Assembly: GCA_963854835.1 (NCBI GenBank)
Contig: OY978530.1
Span: forward strand, 32,393,695 to 32,457,694
Reading direction: 5' to 3'
DNA: 64,000 nucleotides
From: Megamerina dolium
Taxonomy: Eukaryota > Arthropoda > Insecta > Diptera > Megamerinidae
Under the pieces are notes generated by a model. It worked only from the letters and a program-made list of their open reading frames with translations. It was not told the origin of the DNA and searched no databases. The translations under genes were made by a program, and so were the position numbers. Below, one piece after another: positions 41,305 to 53,898 of the stretch. Position 1 is the stretch's first letter, and every line of letters begins with the position of its first letter.

Positions 41305-42207
41305 ATAAATATATTAATTTACAAAGCTCCAGTACAAAGATAAAAATTAATCGATGAATACCATAATTCATGTACGGCAGGACACTTGGGATTAAGGAAA
41401 ATAATCTAAAAACAAAGATACATATGGAAGGACATGGAAAAATGGTAAAAGAATACATAAATATTTAATTGTGCAATATGTACTAAAAATAAAACAACAC
41501 GACATATAAAGGAAAAACTAATAGCAACAGATACACTAGCAGCTAATTTCGAGAAAATTTCAATTGACACAGTAGGACCATTACGACTGTCAAATGGTAA
41601 TAGATATCTACTAACAATGCGATGTGATCAAAGGCGCAGAGAGGAGAATCGCAACCACCCTTGTCGAACAATTTATACTCAAGTATTGTTGTATCAAAAT
41701 ACGTAAATCAAACAAACAGAATTTACCAATGAGCTAATGAACAAATTATATTATATGTCAATTATTAGACACACGACAAGTATTCTCAACTCCAGATCAT
41801 ATAGGATATCTGGAAAGAAATCACAGAGTACTTAATGAGTATTTGCTTTCTTTCACTGATGATCAGTAATAGGACAATTACCAACTGTTGAGTTATGTGT
41901 TTACATATAACACAAAACCACATGTAGATACTATGTAATAACCATTTAGATTAGTTTTCGGATTAGTTTTGCTGAACAACAAAAACAAAATCTACGACTT
42001 AGATAATTACGCTAATGAGTTAAAAGTTATGGTGAAAACGTCGATAAATAAAACTAGGATAGATGATAGATAGTGTAAAAGAGTAAAGAAAATTATACTA
42101 AGATAAAAATACTAACACATTTAATTAAAAATCGGAAACTCAGTATTCAATAAAAAAAGGAGTAAATTCATTTGTAAATATAAATGGAACAATTAAGGAA
42201 TTCTTCC

Positions 42208-44590
42208 GATAGAGGAGTTAGATTAGGTTAAGCGGCCGCCCCCCAAACGGGGCGAACTTAGGCTAAAAATAGGCCCATTGTGCTACCGTGCATCAATGAA
42301 GCTTTCTATTCTGCTCCCTCTGTTAAACGGAACCATTGCGATTTCCTAATGAGTAAAGCAATGTCCCCGACATCCATGGGTGCTAGCTCAGTGGTATCTG
42401 TAAAAAAGGCACTCCCCAGTAGAGTGTGCCTCTACTGGGGAGTGCCCAGTTTAGGAAATGGTAAACAGTTTTCTCCTCTTCCTCGTCCTGGCAGCTACAA
42501 CAAAAATCTTTGGCAGGTAAACCAAGCCTGGTAGCATGCCTACCCACAAGCCAGTGGCCCGTGAGTACAGCAACTACATTACTGATAGTTTTCCTACTCA
42601 TTGACAATAGTGAACGAGTTCTTCTATTGTCAAGAGATGGCCAGACTTTCCTAGTAGTAACACAAGTGAGGTAATGTTGTGTGACAAGAAGCCTGCACGT
42701 TGCAAGATAAATTCCTGCTTGATGGGATGGATAGACTTCTGGCAACCTAGTGCCCGATCTCGCCAATTCATCTGCCTCACAGTCATCCGCTAGCTTGTTA
42801 AGAGCTGAGCGGCATTTAAGGGAAAGTGCCAATTTGGCGAAAGTTCCTGTGAGAGATTTAATAGCAGTTTGGCTGTCGGTGTAGATATAATCATCCTTGA
42901 AAAATATTGTGTTACAGCGAAGCCACGTCGTCGCCTTCTATATAGCCATAAGCTCGGCTTCAAAAACGCTTCAAAGTCGAATAATCGGAATTTAAACTTA
43001 ACGCGTAAGAAATCAGAAAAGACGCCACCTCCTAACCTTCCCTCTAATTTGGAGCCGTTTGTGTACAATTGTACCGATTTAACTCCAGTTTCGATGACAA
43101 TACCCCTATTCCATTCTTTCCTTGAGGATATATGGGTTGAGAATCTATTGTCAAAGCATGGTATGGGAATGGTATAGTCAATAGTATTCGGAATTGTAGT
43201 GCACTCCCCCAGGATCTTTGAATGACCGTATCCTGGTTGAGCCCAGCCTGAAGCCATATTAAGCATTATTGCTGATATGAGCGCCCTCTGCTTGCAAAAT
43301 AGATCCACATGGAGTGATACCATAGTGAGTAGATTGCTTTTGACGGGGTGGTTCTTAGAGCACCTGTTGTCAACACTGCAGACGTCCTTTGAACCTTGTC
43401 CATTAACCGTCTGTGTACGTCCTTATTTAAGGATTACCACCAGACTATCACTCCGTAAAAAAGAATTTGTCTGACCACCGCGGAGTATAGCCATGATACG
43501 ATTGTAGGACTTATCCCCCATCTTTTCCATATGGCTTTCTTACAGGAATAGAGTACTACTGTTACTTTACGAAGCCTTTCCTCCGTGTTTGGTTTCCAAC
43601 TTAGTTTACTATCTAAAGTTATACTTAAGTACTTCTCCTGTTCAGCTAGCTTTAGACTAGTTCTCCCAATTCTAGGTAAGGTAAAAATAGGTATTTTATG
43701 CTTTCTAGTAAAGAGGACTAGCTCAGGATTGATGGCCATACCAGAGTTTGAAGCCCATTTGGACAGGATTGATAAACCATTGTTAATCACTTCGGTGAGT
43801 GTATTCAAATATTTTCTCGATGCCACAAGTGCCACGTCATCTGCCAGCCACCGCTTTGGAACCCGTGGCCTGTAATGATATCTGAAATTCATTGATGGTT
43901 AAGTTCCACAGAAGAGGCGATAACACACCCCCTCGTGGGGTGCTCTTAATCGCAAATCTACTAATAGATGATATACTCAATTTTGAGTTTATAACTCTTT
44001 GTCTTAGCAAGAGACTAATGAATCAAATAATAGGTTCATCCACCTTAAGCATAGTAAGAGAATATTCGACTGCTTCTGGATTTATGTTATTGAAGGCCCC
44101 CTCAATATCTAGAAAGGTGATCAGACTATATTCTTTGCATATATATTTCGATCGTCTGCATAAGTGAGTGGAGGGCTGTCTAAACGGATTTCCCTTTGTT
44201 ATATGCATGTTGCAATGAAGAGATATTCTTAGCATTTAAGGACCCCTTTAAGTGCACATCTAGTAGTCTTTCAAAGGATTTTAATAAGAAGGATGATAGA
44301 CTTATAGGTCTAAAATAACTTGACTTTGAGTGAGACGTTTAAACACCACGTTTACTTTTAGCCATGTCTTGGGGACATAGTATAGTCTTAGGCATGTGAA
44401 GCAGATTACCTCCAACCAAGGTATTGGAAGATCCGCACACTTCTACAACGTCAGCGACTATAAGACCATCAGGTCCTGGTGACTTGAATGGTTTAAAATT
44501 ATTTATCGCCCAAGTAATATTTGTTTTATTGATTATTTTGTGCGAGACGTCGTAGGTATTATTATTAACAGGCCCTAATGCACTGCAACC
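42208..44590 (-). mobile_element. RNase H-bearing LINE, broken (copy C1)
   Basis: Minus strand, from right to left. The first block is FLDIEGAFNNINPEAVEYSL (about 44055-44115), the reverse transcriptase Asp-A region. The second is a catalytic box altered to WLADDVALVAS at about 43820-43845, then a thumb segment (WKRWGISPTIVSWLYSAVVR). RNase H follows with YTNGSKLEGRLGGGVF at about 43020-43075 (first Asp changed to Asn) and a final LADDCEADELARSG segment with cysteine cluster near 42480-42830. The 3' end lies near 42208 (TTAGATTAGGTTAAGCGGCC on the plus strand). Frames break several times. Confidence 0.85.
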
Positions 44591-44599
44591 AGATTTGAT

Positions 44600-47500
44600 C
44601 TATTCTGCAGCCTTTAGGTAACCCTAAATTTTCAGTCTTTTAATAAATTTCAGCACTTTGTTGGGTTCGTTATTTCGCAATTTATATGAAAGCACTGTAC
44701 TATCAACAAAGTGGTTTATTCTTGGTCTGCCAAGAGCTTGGCATTCACAGAGAATGTGGTCCGAACTTTCGATGTCTAAGTTGTAGAATCTGCAGACATC
44801 AGCGTCAGATAGATCTAACTTCTTTAAGTGGTATCTGAGGCCGCAGTGTAATGTGAAATAACCACAAAGTATACGTAGGTCAGCTCTACCAACCGTGAGT
44901 ATCATTTTAGATATCCCTTTATTTAGGATTAGGGATTGTTTTGCTTGACGCTGCCCTGCACTATTGAGCCAGTGTTCTGCAAATTTCTTTGCCTTCCATT
45001 TCCTGATAACCTCCTTGGCGTGCAATCTAGCCAAGCCACAGAAGGGTTCAGGGCCGATCAGGGGATTTTTGGCGCCCATTTTGGCTACCTTATGTGCTAT
45101 TTCGTTCCCCTCGTGTCCTTCATAGCCAGGTATTCACCTTAATACTCCAGTATTTAGGTTTGCTAGCTAATTTAGAAGGCTGAGGTATTCATCTACTAAT
45201 TTAGAGGTGATTATGAAAGCCTTTAAAGCTGCTTGGCTGATAATATATAAATGTGGGATTCCAGTATCTTTCTTCGAAGAATGGCATGAACTTCCGCTTG
45301 GAAAATTGTTAAGTAGAAACGCATTGGGATTGATCGTCTGAATTTGGGGTCATAAATTCCCGCACCGGTTCCACCATCTTCTACCTTCGACCCGTCCTTG
45401 TACTAGACTTGTGAGCCTTTCTTGAATGTGACTGAATCTTTCTTCCATGCGTCTCTTTCGCTTATAACGATTTCGAAGTGTCGGAAATACAAGGTGTGAC
45501 AATTATGTATTAAGACTGCCTCTAGAAAACACAATTAAAACACGATATCTGCTAATTTTTCGGTATATTTATTCGAAATATTCTCCTCCTGATTCAATCA
45601 TCGATTTAATAGTGATTCAAACCCGTCTTCCAGCTCATTTTTCGGAATTGCCTCCAGTGCCCTCGTCTGAATGGCATGTATGGTCTGAATGTCATCAAAA
45701 AAGCATCCTTTCAACTTCAATTTCAGTTTTGGGAACAAAAAGAAGTCGCACGGTGCCAAATCAGGTGAATACGGCGGGTGATTCAACACACAGACCTGAT
45801 TCCGAGCCAAAAATTGACGAACAATGAGTGCTGTGTGACTCGGTGCATTATCGTGCAACAGAGACCAAGGTTTTGCTATCGAAGACAGTGATGAGCATTG
45901 TTTTGAATTTTGATGGAACTTTTCGTGTTTTTTTTTTTGGCTTGTGGTGATTTTTTTGATTTCCATTCCGCACTTTGACGCTTGATTTCTGGATCGTATT
46001 GGAAACACCATGTTTCATCACCCGTAACAATTGTTTTCGGGAATTTTAGATCATTTTCTGCAGCTGCAACCATGTCTCTAGAATGACTGACTCTGATTAA
46101 TTTTTGGTCCTCGGTCAATGTGTGTGGAATAAATCTCCCGCAGACCTTTGTTTTGCCCAAATCCTCGTGAAGAATGAATCGGATAGTTTCTCTGTTGATG
46201 TTTAAGGCATCTTCCATCATTTTCACTGAAGCATTGCGGTCTTCTGTAATAAAATCACGAACTTTCTGAATCGTTTCCGACGTCCGCACTGAAATAGGCC
46301 TTCCTTCTTTTATTTCATCTACCAGCGACTCTTTGCCATCCACAAACCGTTTATGCCATATAAAAACATTTGATGTCGATAAACAATGTTGATGATGTTG
46401 CATCATTCCGAATGTTGCTGATGCACTTTTACCATGCGTGGAATTTAATGACCGCTCTTTGCTCCATGTTAAAATTTCAACATGAAACGAACACGTGTTT
46501 TGTAAAATGAATGTCAATAAATATTAAATGTCAACGAAATGAGATGAAATTTTGACAGTTAGTAGAGGAAAGTTGAAGCTTCAAAACGCATGTGCTCACA
46601 GATAGATCGCGCTTGGTTGCTTAGATATGCCTCGAGTCTTAATATATAATTGTCCCACTTGTATGATATTTTTGGAGGGATATGAAAAAGTACCGTAGCG
46701 TCGGTGGGACAAGTTTTCATTGCCCCCGTGATGCCAACACAAGTGAGACGAAACAGCTTATTAAGTTCTGTTGCTGCCTTAATTTGTCTAACTCTTGGAC
46801 ACCATGCGAAATTTGCATAAGTTACAATCGGTTTTATGACCGTGGTGAAAGTCCAGTATGTCATATCGGGATTTAACCCCCATGTTTTTCCAAAAGGCCT
46901 TGAACAGGCAAAGAATGCTCTGGTAGCTTTGGTATTGACTTTCTTTAAATGCAAAATCCATGTTACCGTTTTGTCTAGGATTACTCCTAGATAGTTCGCT
47001 TCATTGGAGAATTGTAAAGTAGTACCATTGAATGTTGGACCTAATAAGTTAATATTCCTTTTCCTTGTGAATGGCACTAGTGCAGTTTTCAGTGGATTGA
47101 TGGTAAGTCCCTTTTCTTTGCACCCTTTTAGTAATATATGTTAGGGCCTATTGCATACGTTCCGATGTCATGCCAGCCCACTATATATACTACTAAGTTA
47201 TCTGTGTAGTAGTAAATCCTAAATTGTTTAGTTTGTGGAGTTCATCTATAACTTAAGTCCACAGAAGAGGAGAGATGACGTCCTCTTGAGGGCACCCTCT
47301 TGTGGCTATGGTAGACTTTAGTCATCCACCAAGTTCGACACTAATTGTTCTAGATTTGAGCATGGATAAGATCCATCTGATTATAAGTGGCGATACTTCT
47401 TTTAGACAGAGGGCATTATTAATGGCCTCATATGAAGTGTTGTCAAAAGCTCGGATATATCAATGAATGCACACAGAGCTATTTACATGAATTCAATAGG

Positions 47501-47950
47501 CTTTTAAGGAAAAATGAGCTGAGACTAATAGGTCTGTAGGATTTAGGCAATTGATCTGATTTTTTCCCTGCTTTTGGAAGAAACTCCACCTTGACCTCCG
47601 CCCATCTTTTTGGTATATGGCCTAAGAGTATACTAGCTCTGTATAGTTGGGTCAGTGAAGGGACTATGGATCTAGCTCCTTGCTGTGGTAAACAAGGGTA
47701 GATCCCATCCGGCTCTGGAGATTTGTATGGATTAAAGGATGAAATAGCCCATTGTACCCGTTTATTATGGAACATTCTTTACACTAGTTTTCTGCCTTTA
47801 GTTTTGGTGTTGATAACTCTATCAACTAGTGTTGGATGCCCAGAGAACAAAGAATTACCCGGGAAGTGGGTATCCAGTGCACGTTCCATATGACTTTTTA
47901 AGGGTACATATGCCATTTGAGTAATCTTTTCAGGGTGTTTGGTATCATAA
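44600..47950 (-). mobile_element. RNase H-bearing LINE, broken (copy C2), split by a mariner
   Basis: Minus strand. A fingers region with SFNPYKSPEPDGIYPCLPQQ (about 47680-47740) and RPISLSSFFLKSLL lies right. NEANYLGVILDKTVTWILHL (about 46940-47000) and KTWGLNPDMTYW follow. An RNase H remnant lies near 45080-45480. A C-terminal cluster CGYFTLHCGLRYHLKKLDLS...CECQALGRPR ends at 44624. A mariner (about 45490-46560) separates the reverse transcriptase and RNase H parts. Same family type and orientation as C1, but not identical. Confidence 0.85.
45490..46560 (-). mobile_element. Mariner element, transposase in two frames
   Basis: The minus strand from about 46460 encodes a transposase: HGKSASATFGMMQHHQH... 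GKESLVDEIKEGRPISVRTS (hinge), then ETIRFILHEDLGKTKVCGRF, VTGDETWCFQYDPEIKRQSA with the first Asp, and after a frame break near 45900 SLLHDNAPSHTALIVRQFL then HPPYSPDLAPCDFFLF with the last two Asp residues, 34 residues apart. So this is a D,D34D mariner. It lacks a clean full-length frame. Terminal repeats probably lie near 45490 and 46560, but I could not pair them well. Confidence 0.85.
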
Positions 47951-48095
47951 AGCGTAAACCCATTTATTGAAAAATTACATATTATGAATGGGTTAAAACT
48001 TGTAAAAATACATCGTATTTTGAAATTTAAACAATCAAATTGGTTAAAGAATCACGTCGATCGTAATACATATTATAAAAACCTTAAAAAAAAAT
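47951..48095. other. AT-rich junction
   Basis: No gene seen. It is the boundary between a LINE and the gag relic. Confidence 0.4.
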
Positions 48096-49078
48096 GTGTT
48101 CGAAACAAATTTGTTTAAACAAAGCGTTGCAATGGCTCCAGAGCAGGGACTCTCTCAAAAACACTACGTAGGAAACCACAACCATGACCGAATAACCACA
48201 TCCACCCGGGTTGGGGTTTACACACTAAAAAAAGAAGGCTTACAATTACAAATGCAGTATCACGATCTATCAACAGAAGGAGGAGTTAAAGATTGCCGAC
48301 AGCGGCTGAGTAGTTACGCGAAAGAACATCAAGCCAGGCAGACCATTGCTGAAACCGATGCCGGACTAGCTCCATCGGTTAATGTCACCATACCTCCATT
48401 AAATTCATTGCCAGTTGTGTCGGTAAATATAGCACCACCATTGCCTACTTCATTACCGGGTTACGAAGTAATGCATACAGTACAACGCTGGGGGCTAATA
48501 TTCGATGGCAAGAGAAATTTTTTCGAATTAATTGAGCATATTGAAGAATTAGCGGACTGGTACTTGACATCGTTCGATAGGTTACTTTTGCCAATGAACG
48601 AATTATGCCACCACAGAGCTAGACATTGCCATAAGAGAGAGACCGTGCACAATTGGCAGGAATTTAGGGAGGCAGCCATGCGATTCTTCCTGCCACCGTG
48701 ATATATACATCGGCTAGAAGACGATATCGCTAGACGGAGACAAGGGCCACGCGAAAAAGCGAAATAATTTATAAGGAGTTTCATGGCACTGACACTGCAA
48801 TACCCGCGACTAAAATGGGAATGTCATCTAGAACGTGTATATGACGGGCTACGGCCAGAGTATCAGCTGTACATAAAACGATGTGAGTTCGACGATATCG
48901 ATATGTTAATGGCACTCGCGGGTGAATACTATCATATTGGTGCAGAAGAATTACGACGAAACAGGCCACACCCTACTAATGCATTGAGTCAAAAGGGCAC
49001 ACACAAGCACACAGCGATACATATGGTGAGAGAAGGACAACACAATGAGGAGTTACACCCTGATTACCGGATATATCC
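48096..49078 (+). pseudogene. Ty3/gypsy-type gag relic
   Basis: An open frame of about 200 codons leads into a conserved capsid-like segment: MHTVQRWGLIFDGKRNFFEL near 48475-48535, TVHNWQEFREAAMRFFLPP, then after a TGA (48700) RLEDDIARRRQGP and after a TAA (48766) FIRSFMALTLQYPRLKWECH plus DGLRPEYQLYIKR and DIDMLMALAGEYYHI. All these segments share one frame, so only point-mutation stops interrupt it. It ends abruptly at the 3' tail of an inserted RTE LINE. No zinc knuckle or pol remains. Confidence 0.75.
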
Positions 49079-49084
49079 CAACAT

Positions 49085-51180
49085 AACTTACTTACTTATG
49101 TGGCCATAACAACCGAGTATTGATTTAGGCCGAAAAGAACAGAACAAGAACAGCATTACTGCTGTTAATGCTGGTTCCAAGATAGATAAAGTCCTTCAAA
49201 ATTTCAAAAGCATAGTTATCAACAGTGCCGTGCTGTCCAAGAAGCAGGGCGTCCTTTTTTGTTGATACTAGGTACTTCGTCTTGCCATCGTTCACAGTGA
49301 GACCCATCCGACGCGACTGTCTTTCCAAATCTGCGAATGCTGCACTGATTGCTAGCGCGTTAATGTCGATTATGTCAATATCGTCGGCATACGCTAACAG
49401 CATGACACTTTTGTTGAAGATAGTGCCATTATGCCGCAGATCAGCAGCTCGTATTATTTTCTCCATAATAAGATGGAAGAAGTCGCACGATAACGAATCA
49501 CCTTGTCTGAAACCCCGTTCGGTATTAAACGGTGCGGAGAGGTCCTTCCCAATTTTTACTGCACAACGGGAGTTATGCAGTGTTATTCTACAAAGTCGAA
49601 TGAGCTTTGCAGGAATACCGAACTCAGACATTGTTGCGTAGAGGTAATCCCTTACCGGAATGTCGAAAGTAGCTTTGTAATCAACAAATAGGTGGTGTGT
49701 GTCGATCTGTTTTTCTTGTGTCTTCTCCAGGATTTGGCGCAGTGTGAAAATTTGGTCGATGGTAGATTTACCAGGTCTGAAGCCACACTGATAAGGTCCA
49801 ATCAGATTGTTGAGCATAGGCTTCAACTTTTCACACAAATCGCTCGGTAGGACCTTGTATGCGATGCTCAGGAGACTTATTCCACGGTAGTTGGCGCAAA
49901 TTGTGGGGTCTCCGTTTTTATGTACAGGACAGAGAACACTGAGCCTTCAATCATCAGGCATGCTTTCATCCAACCATATTCTGCTTATGAGCTGGTGTAT
50001 GCTGATGAGCAGTTCATCGCCTCCAGTCTAAACAACTCAGTAGGCCGCCATCAGCACCTGCAGCTTTGTTGTATTTCAGCCTAGATATGGCCTCTCTCAC
50101 CTTGTCATGGTCGGGGGATGGAACATCTATACCATCATCCGTGATTGTGGAATTCGGAAGATCTCCACTGGCGGGATTGTTCTAGGCGTAACCATTCAAT
50201 AACGTGGAGAAGTGTTCTCTCCATAAGCTAAGTACACTCTGGACTTCTGTAACCAGATTCCCATTGTTCCCACCACAGGAAGAGGCTCCAGGGCTTAAAC
50301 CGCCACTCAAACGTGTTCTAGTGGATTTTCCGAATGGATTTTCTGAATTTTCCGACGGTTGGACCAAAATTACCTTCCTTGTCCACCCTGGCATTGAAGT
50401 CGCCAACCACGATTTTGATATCCTGTCGGGGGCAACGGCTTCAAACTTCTTCGAGGCGCTGAAAGAAGCTCTCTTTGGTCGAATTGTCCTTCTCATCCGT
50501 CGGAGCGTGGGCACATATTAAGGTTATGTTAAAAACTTTTGCCTTATTGCGGATTGTTGGAAACTCATTCACCCTAATTCTTACTGGCAACAAATCCACA
50601 TCCGAGTTGTGTCTTTGCGCATGGCAATTGCAATATATATCACAGGATGCTCTTTTAGACCAACCCTGTCCCGTTCATCGGACATCAACCAGCTGGGTAG
50701 AGTCACTTTTCCTATAGAGGGACCGGACCTTCCAGGTGCATATCCGTAAATCGTGGTCCTTATTTCCTTTGCGGGAGTCATCAACAAAAGGGGTAGTCCT
50801 TATCCGAGGCACCATGTGATTTTTAATTGGGTGATAGTTTTCATGTGGTGCCTCCTAAGCCCGACGCACAACCTCTAACCGAGGAGGTTTTCGCCACACA
50901 CTTTAGCCGCCTCCTATCGGGTGCCAGAAAAACGTAGCCCGGTGGTCGCTACGTGGAGGACCCCTCTTAAAAAATGAAGGTGACATCACATAGCAAGCAG
51001 AACTAGCTACATGATGGCACCCTCATTACAGAGTGAAGGTGTCATCACATAGCACACAGAACAAACTACATGACGTCCAGTGAGTTGACTTGTGATGAGT
51101 TCAACAAGGAGAGCGCTAGCCCCACCCGACTGAGGCAGTTAGACACGTTACCTTGCAAAAACATCACCAGATCACCACCA
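49085..51180 (-). mobile_element. RTE-type LINE with both ends present but a large internal deletion
   Basis: The 3' end (TGGCCACATAAGTAAGTAAG in sense) is at 49085 and a 5' end shared with the copy at 53.9-56.95 kb is at about 51180 (ACCAC...CACCAG region). It keeps a long intact piece of reverse transcriptase (49125-49838), with PYQCGFRPGKSTIDQIFTLR and LLAYADDIDIIDIN, plus broken endonuclease pieces near 50330-50760. The C-terminal reverse transcriptase is cut short. Most of the endonuclease and linker is missing at a junction near 50310-50340. Dead copy. Confidence 0.88.
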
Positions 51181-51850
51181 GTGCATATGGAACACAATTT
51201 TCCATTTTCTAGATCATACTTATGTCCTGTAGATACAATGAAATGAATTGTAAAGTCACTCTCAAAGATTCAGCAAGCTCCTACCTAAATGGAAATTTAA
51301 TGTTTATCTAAATTGAAATTTTGCAAATTACCTTTTTTTCCCAATACTATCATGAACAGACATGTAAATCTCTATGTCAATAGTAGGCCACTTAATAGGT
51401 ATGCAAGAGGTCAAGAGAAAGGGAGAGGGAGGTACATGTCTAAATAAACAGAACGCTGCCTAATACGCAGTAAATCGATTTATTATTAATTGCTCGATAC
51501 ACCTCAAACAGATCGCACGCTCATATAAATTAAACATATTTGTATATTTCTCTGGTTGTGTGGTTTACATCAATGAAAATAGTTTATAGTTTAGTTTAAC
51601 AACATTATTTGTAGTTCATGTATTTCACTAGTATTTAATAATTTGCAATAATTTAAATATTAACGTTCATGAAGTGCACTCTACTCTTCTCAGTGAAATT
51701 TAAATTTTTTTTTACTTAATTAAAATGATTAAGTAATTATAATATTTATTTAATGTTGTGGTTTCCTGTCTGAAAGTTGGCTATTATGTTTAACGATTAG
51801 TACAATACCATGACGTCATTTAATGTTTTCTTTGTTTCTTCTTGCGTCGC
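51181..51850. other. No gene seen
   Basis: About 670 bp of AT-rich DNA. I see no coding, RNA or repeat signature beyond short A/T runs. One of the few stretches here that may be original, non-transposon sequence. Confidence 0.5.
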
Positions 51851-53720
51851 ACATCGCGCCGGCCTTGCACTTGTGCAAGAGAAGATGAAAACTCTCGTCC
51901 CAAAATTGACAAAACACAGATCACCTCATACAAACCAATATCTATTAACCCATGCGTTGCGAAAGTTCTGGATAGAATCATAGCGAATAGGTTGTGGTGA
52001 TTCGTTAGAAATAAAAAACTCATTCATAATAGACACATTGTATTCAAAAAAGGCATTTTGGTTACGACGCTTTATTATACGCATACCTCCTGAATGCCAA
52101 CTCCTTGTCTGCAAAGAAACACATATCCATAATTTCGCTTGATTTTGCTAAAGTTTTCGACAGAATAGAAATTCATTCAATAATTGAACAGTTACAGAAA
52201 TGTAAATATGGGCCACGAATCTGCAGCTATATCAAATATTTCATGACCAACAGAAATATACGGGTTAAGGTAGATAACATTTTATGGACAGTCAAAGAAT
52301 CTTAAATGAGATACCGCAATGCGCACCCCTTTCGCTAATACTATTATTAATAGCTTACAATTAACTATCGTAAACCTAAGCCCGCTATTTCAGGATATTA
52401 AAACCTGGTGTACATACTCTGGTGTTACGCACTCTATTCCAAAATGTATACATCTGTACGTCTGTCTGAAACACAATTGTGCATCCATAATACTTAGTAA
52501 CAACATTCAATTGAATAGCAACTTAACAACTTAAGAATTCGGTGAATTGTTTTTAATAAAAGATACAAATACACATTCAGGAAAATCTTGCTCAACGCCT
52601 TAATATAATAAAGTGCTTCTCAAGCTCTAAATTCAATTGCAACGCGTTTACTCTCATAAACATTAGAAAGGCGCTACTCATTTCCAAAATAGATTTTGGT
52701 CCCACCATATTCATGTTCATGACATAAAGTACAATGAGAAAGCTAAATACCATTTTAAACGCACCACTAAGAGCAGCGTTTGGAGCGTACAGAAAAACAC
52801 CGGTGAAAAACATGCTTTTTGAAACTTGCATAGCTCCCATCGAAATAAAAAGGGACTACTTAATGACCAAAACTAATTAACATTCTTATGAACAGCAATG
52901 ATACTCCACTTTTGAAAATCATAAAAATAAAATAAATATGTGTCACTTAAAGCCCCCATGGGGTCATTGGCCGAACTGCTATTCCATTACATTTTGTTCG
53001 TGTTAAATTTTGGACAGCATTAGAAGGGACCTACTTATTTTAGCCGGTTTCGAACGGCAAAATTATTGCGATATCACTTTTTCTGAGCTTTGTCGCATAT
53101 TACCAACCACCATGGCAACTCATTAATAACTAATACCTCAGTTCGAAAATACTGCAAATCCCAAATATATATCCTGCAGAAATTATTGCAATAATGACTG
53201 CAGTAAACTTTGTTAATAATAATCGGGGAAAATTTGGAATTTACTTTGAATCTCTCTCATCAATGGAAGCAATATGCAACCCAGAAAACTATAACTATTA
53301 CCCCTCCCTCATAGGAGGAATACTGACAGACAAACACTCCAAACTAATACTTATCTAGATTCCAGCACATGTAACATTAAAGGGAACGAACAGCTAAATT
53401 TGCCATTTCAGTACCAGTAATAAATACCGTAACCGTATGCTTTAACAACATAAACAATTTCCTCAAAACTAAATACACAAAAATACACAAAATTCAAGCT
53501 TGGCAGAAACGCTCAGCATGGTACAAACAAATCAACACCCAGAAAGCAACTCTCCCCGATTACGCAAAATAACATTTTAATGACATACCCCTTTTTAGAT
53601 TAGACATAGTGAAATACACAAGAATACGACACACTAATTAAACACATCAACATTTAATAGACAATAATCAGTGATACATGCCCATACTCTAACACATCAC
53701 CAAGAACCATATCCTATTAT
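51851..53720 (+). mobile_element. I-clade LINE relic
   Basis: Plus-strand pieces match the I element type. SYKPISINPCVAKVLDRIIA lies at about 51925-51985 in the fingers. KKHISIISLDFAKVFDRIEI at about 52113-52172 holds the first catalytic Asp. YFMTNRNIRVKVDNILWTV follows. Later an RNase H piece ends PAHVTLKGNEQLN near 53365-53400. Frames are shifted and stopped repeatedly, and the YADD segment is not recognisable. A SINE fragment is inserted at 52921-53096. Confidence 0.7.
52921..53096 (-). mobile_element. SINE fragment (copy 9, 3' half)
   Basis: The minus strand carries the tail TTTATTTTATTT, a variant TGACACATA end and the body up to the TTTCTGAGCTTTGTC block, then stops. The tRNA head is absent. 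Confidence 0.8.
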
Positions 53721-53784
53721 CTTGCACTTCCTTTAACAATCACAGAAATCTCATCTTCCATAATGACAATCCCATCCAATTGAT

Positions 53785-53787
<3 letters not shown>

Positions 53788-53848
<61 letters not shown>

Positions 53849-53849
53849 G

Positions 53850-53897
<48 letters not shown>
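53788..53897. repeat. (TA)n microsatellite
   Basis: AT/TA repeats with a few G interruptions, ending at the 3' tail of the RTE LINE. AT repeat is also found at that LINE's other end. Confidence 0.93.

Positions 53898-53898
<1 letters not shown>

Larger units (their letters stand above)
36675..42205 (+). mobile_element. Errantivirus-type Ty3/gypsy relic, heavily nested
   Basis: A possible LTR edge ends AACA at 36806. A primer-site-like TGGTGACCCCGACG follows at 36809. Broken gag blocks include LNEIWENLNKNIDSID near 37800 and FNIELAHRAIPVFTEQHKEL at 37920-37980. Reverse transcriptase pieces are SRPMTAFSTKDGHYQFKRLP at about 39752-39812 and, after nested inserts, LYxDDIIVFG-like sequence near 39900. 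RNase H has TTDSSDLAL near 40180. Integrase has AGHLGLRKII, ISIDTVGPLRLSNGNRYLLT near 41565-41615 and ERNHRVLNEYL near 41820. The order and motifs match the 17.6/297/gypsy group. Stops and frame changes are dense. No env is recognisable before a LINE cuts it off at 42.2 kb. Confidence 0.75.
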
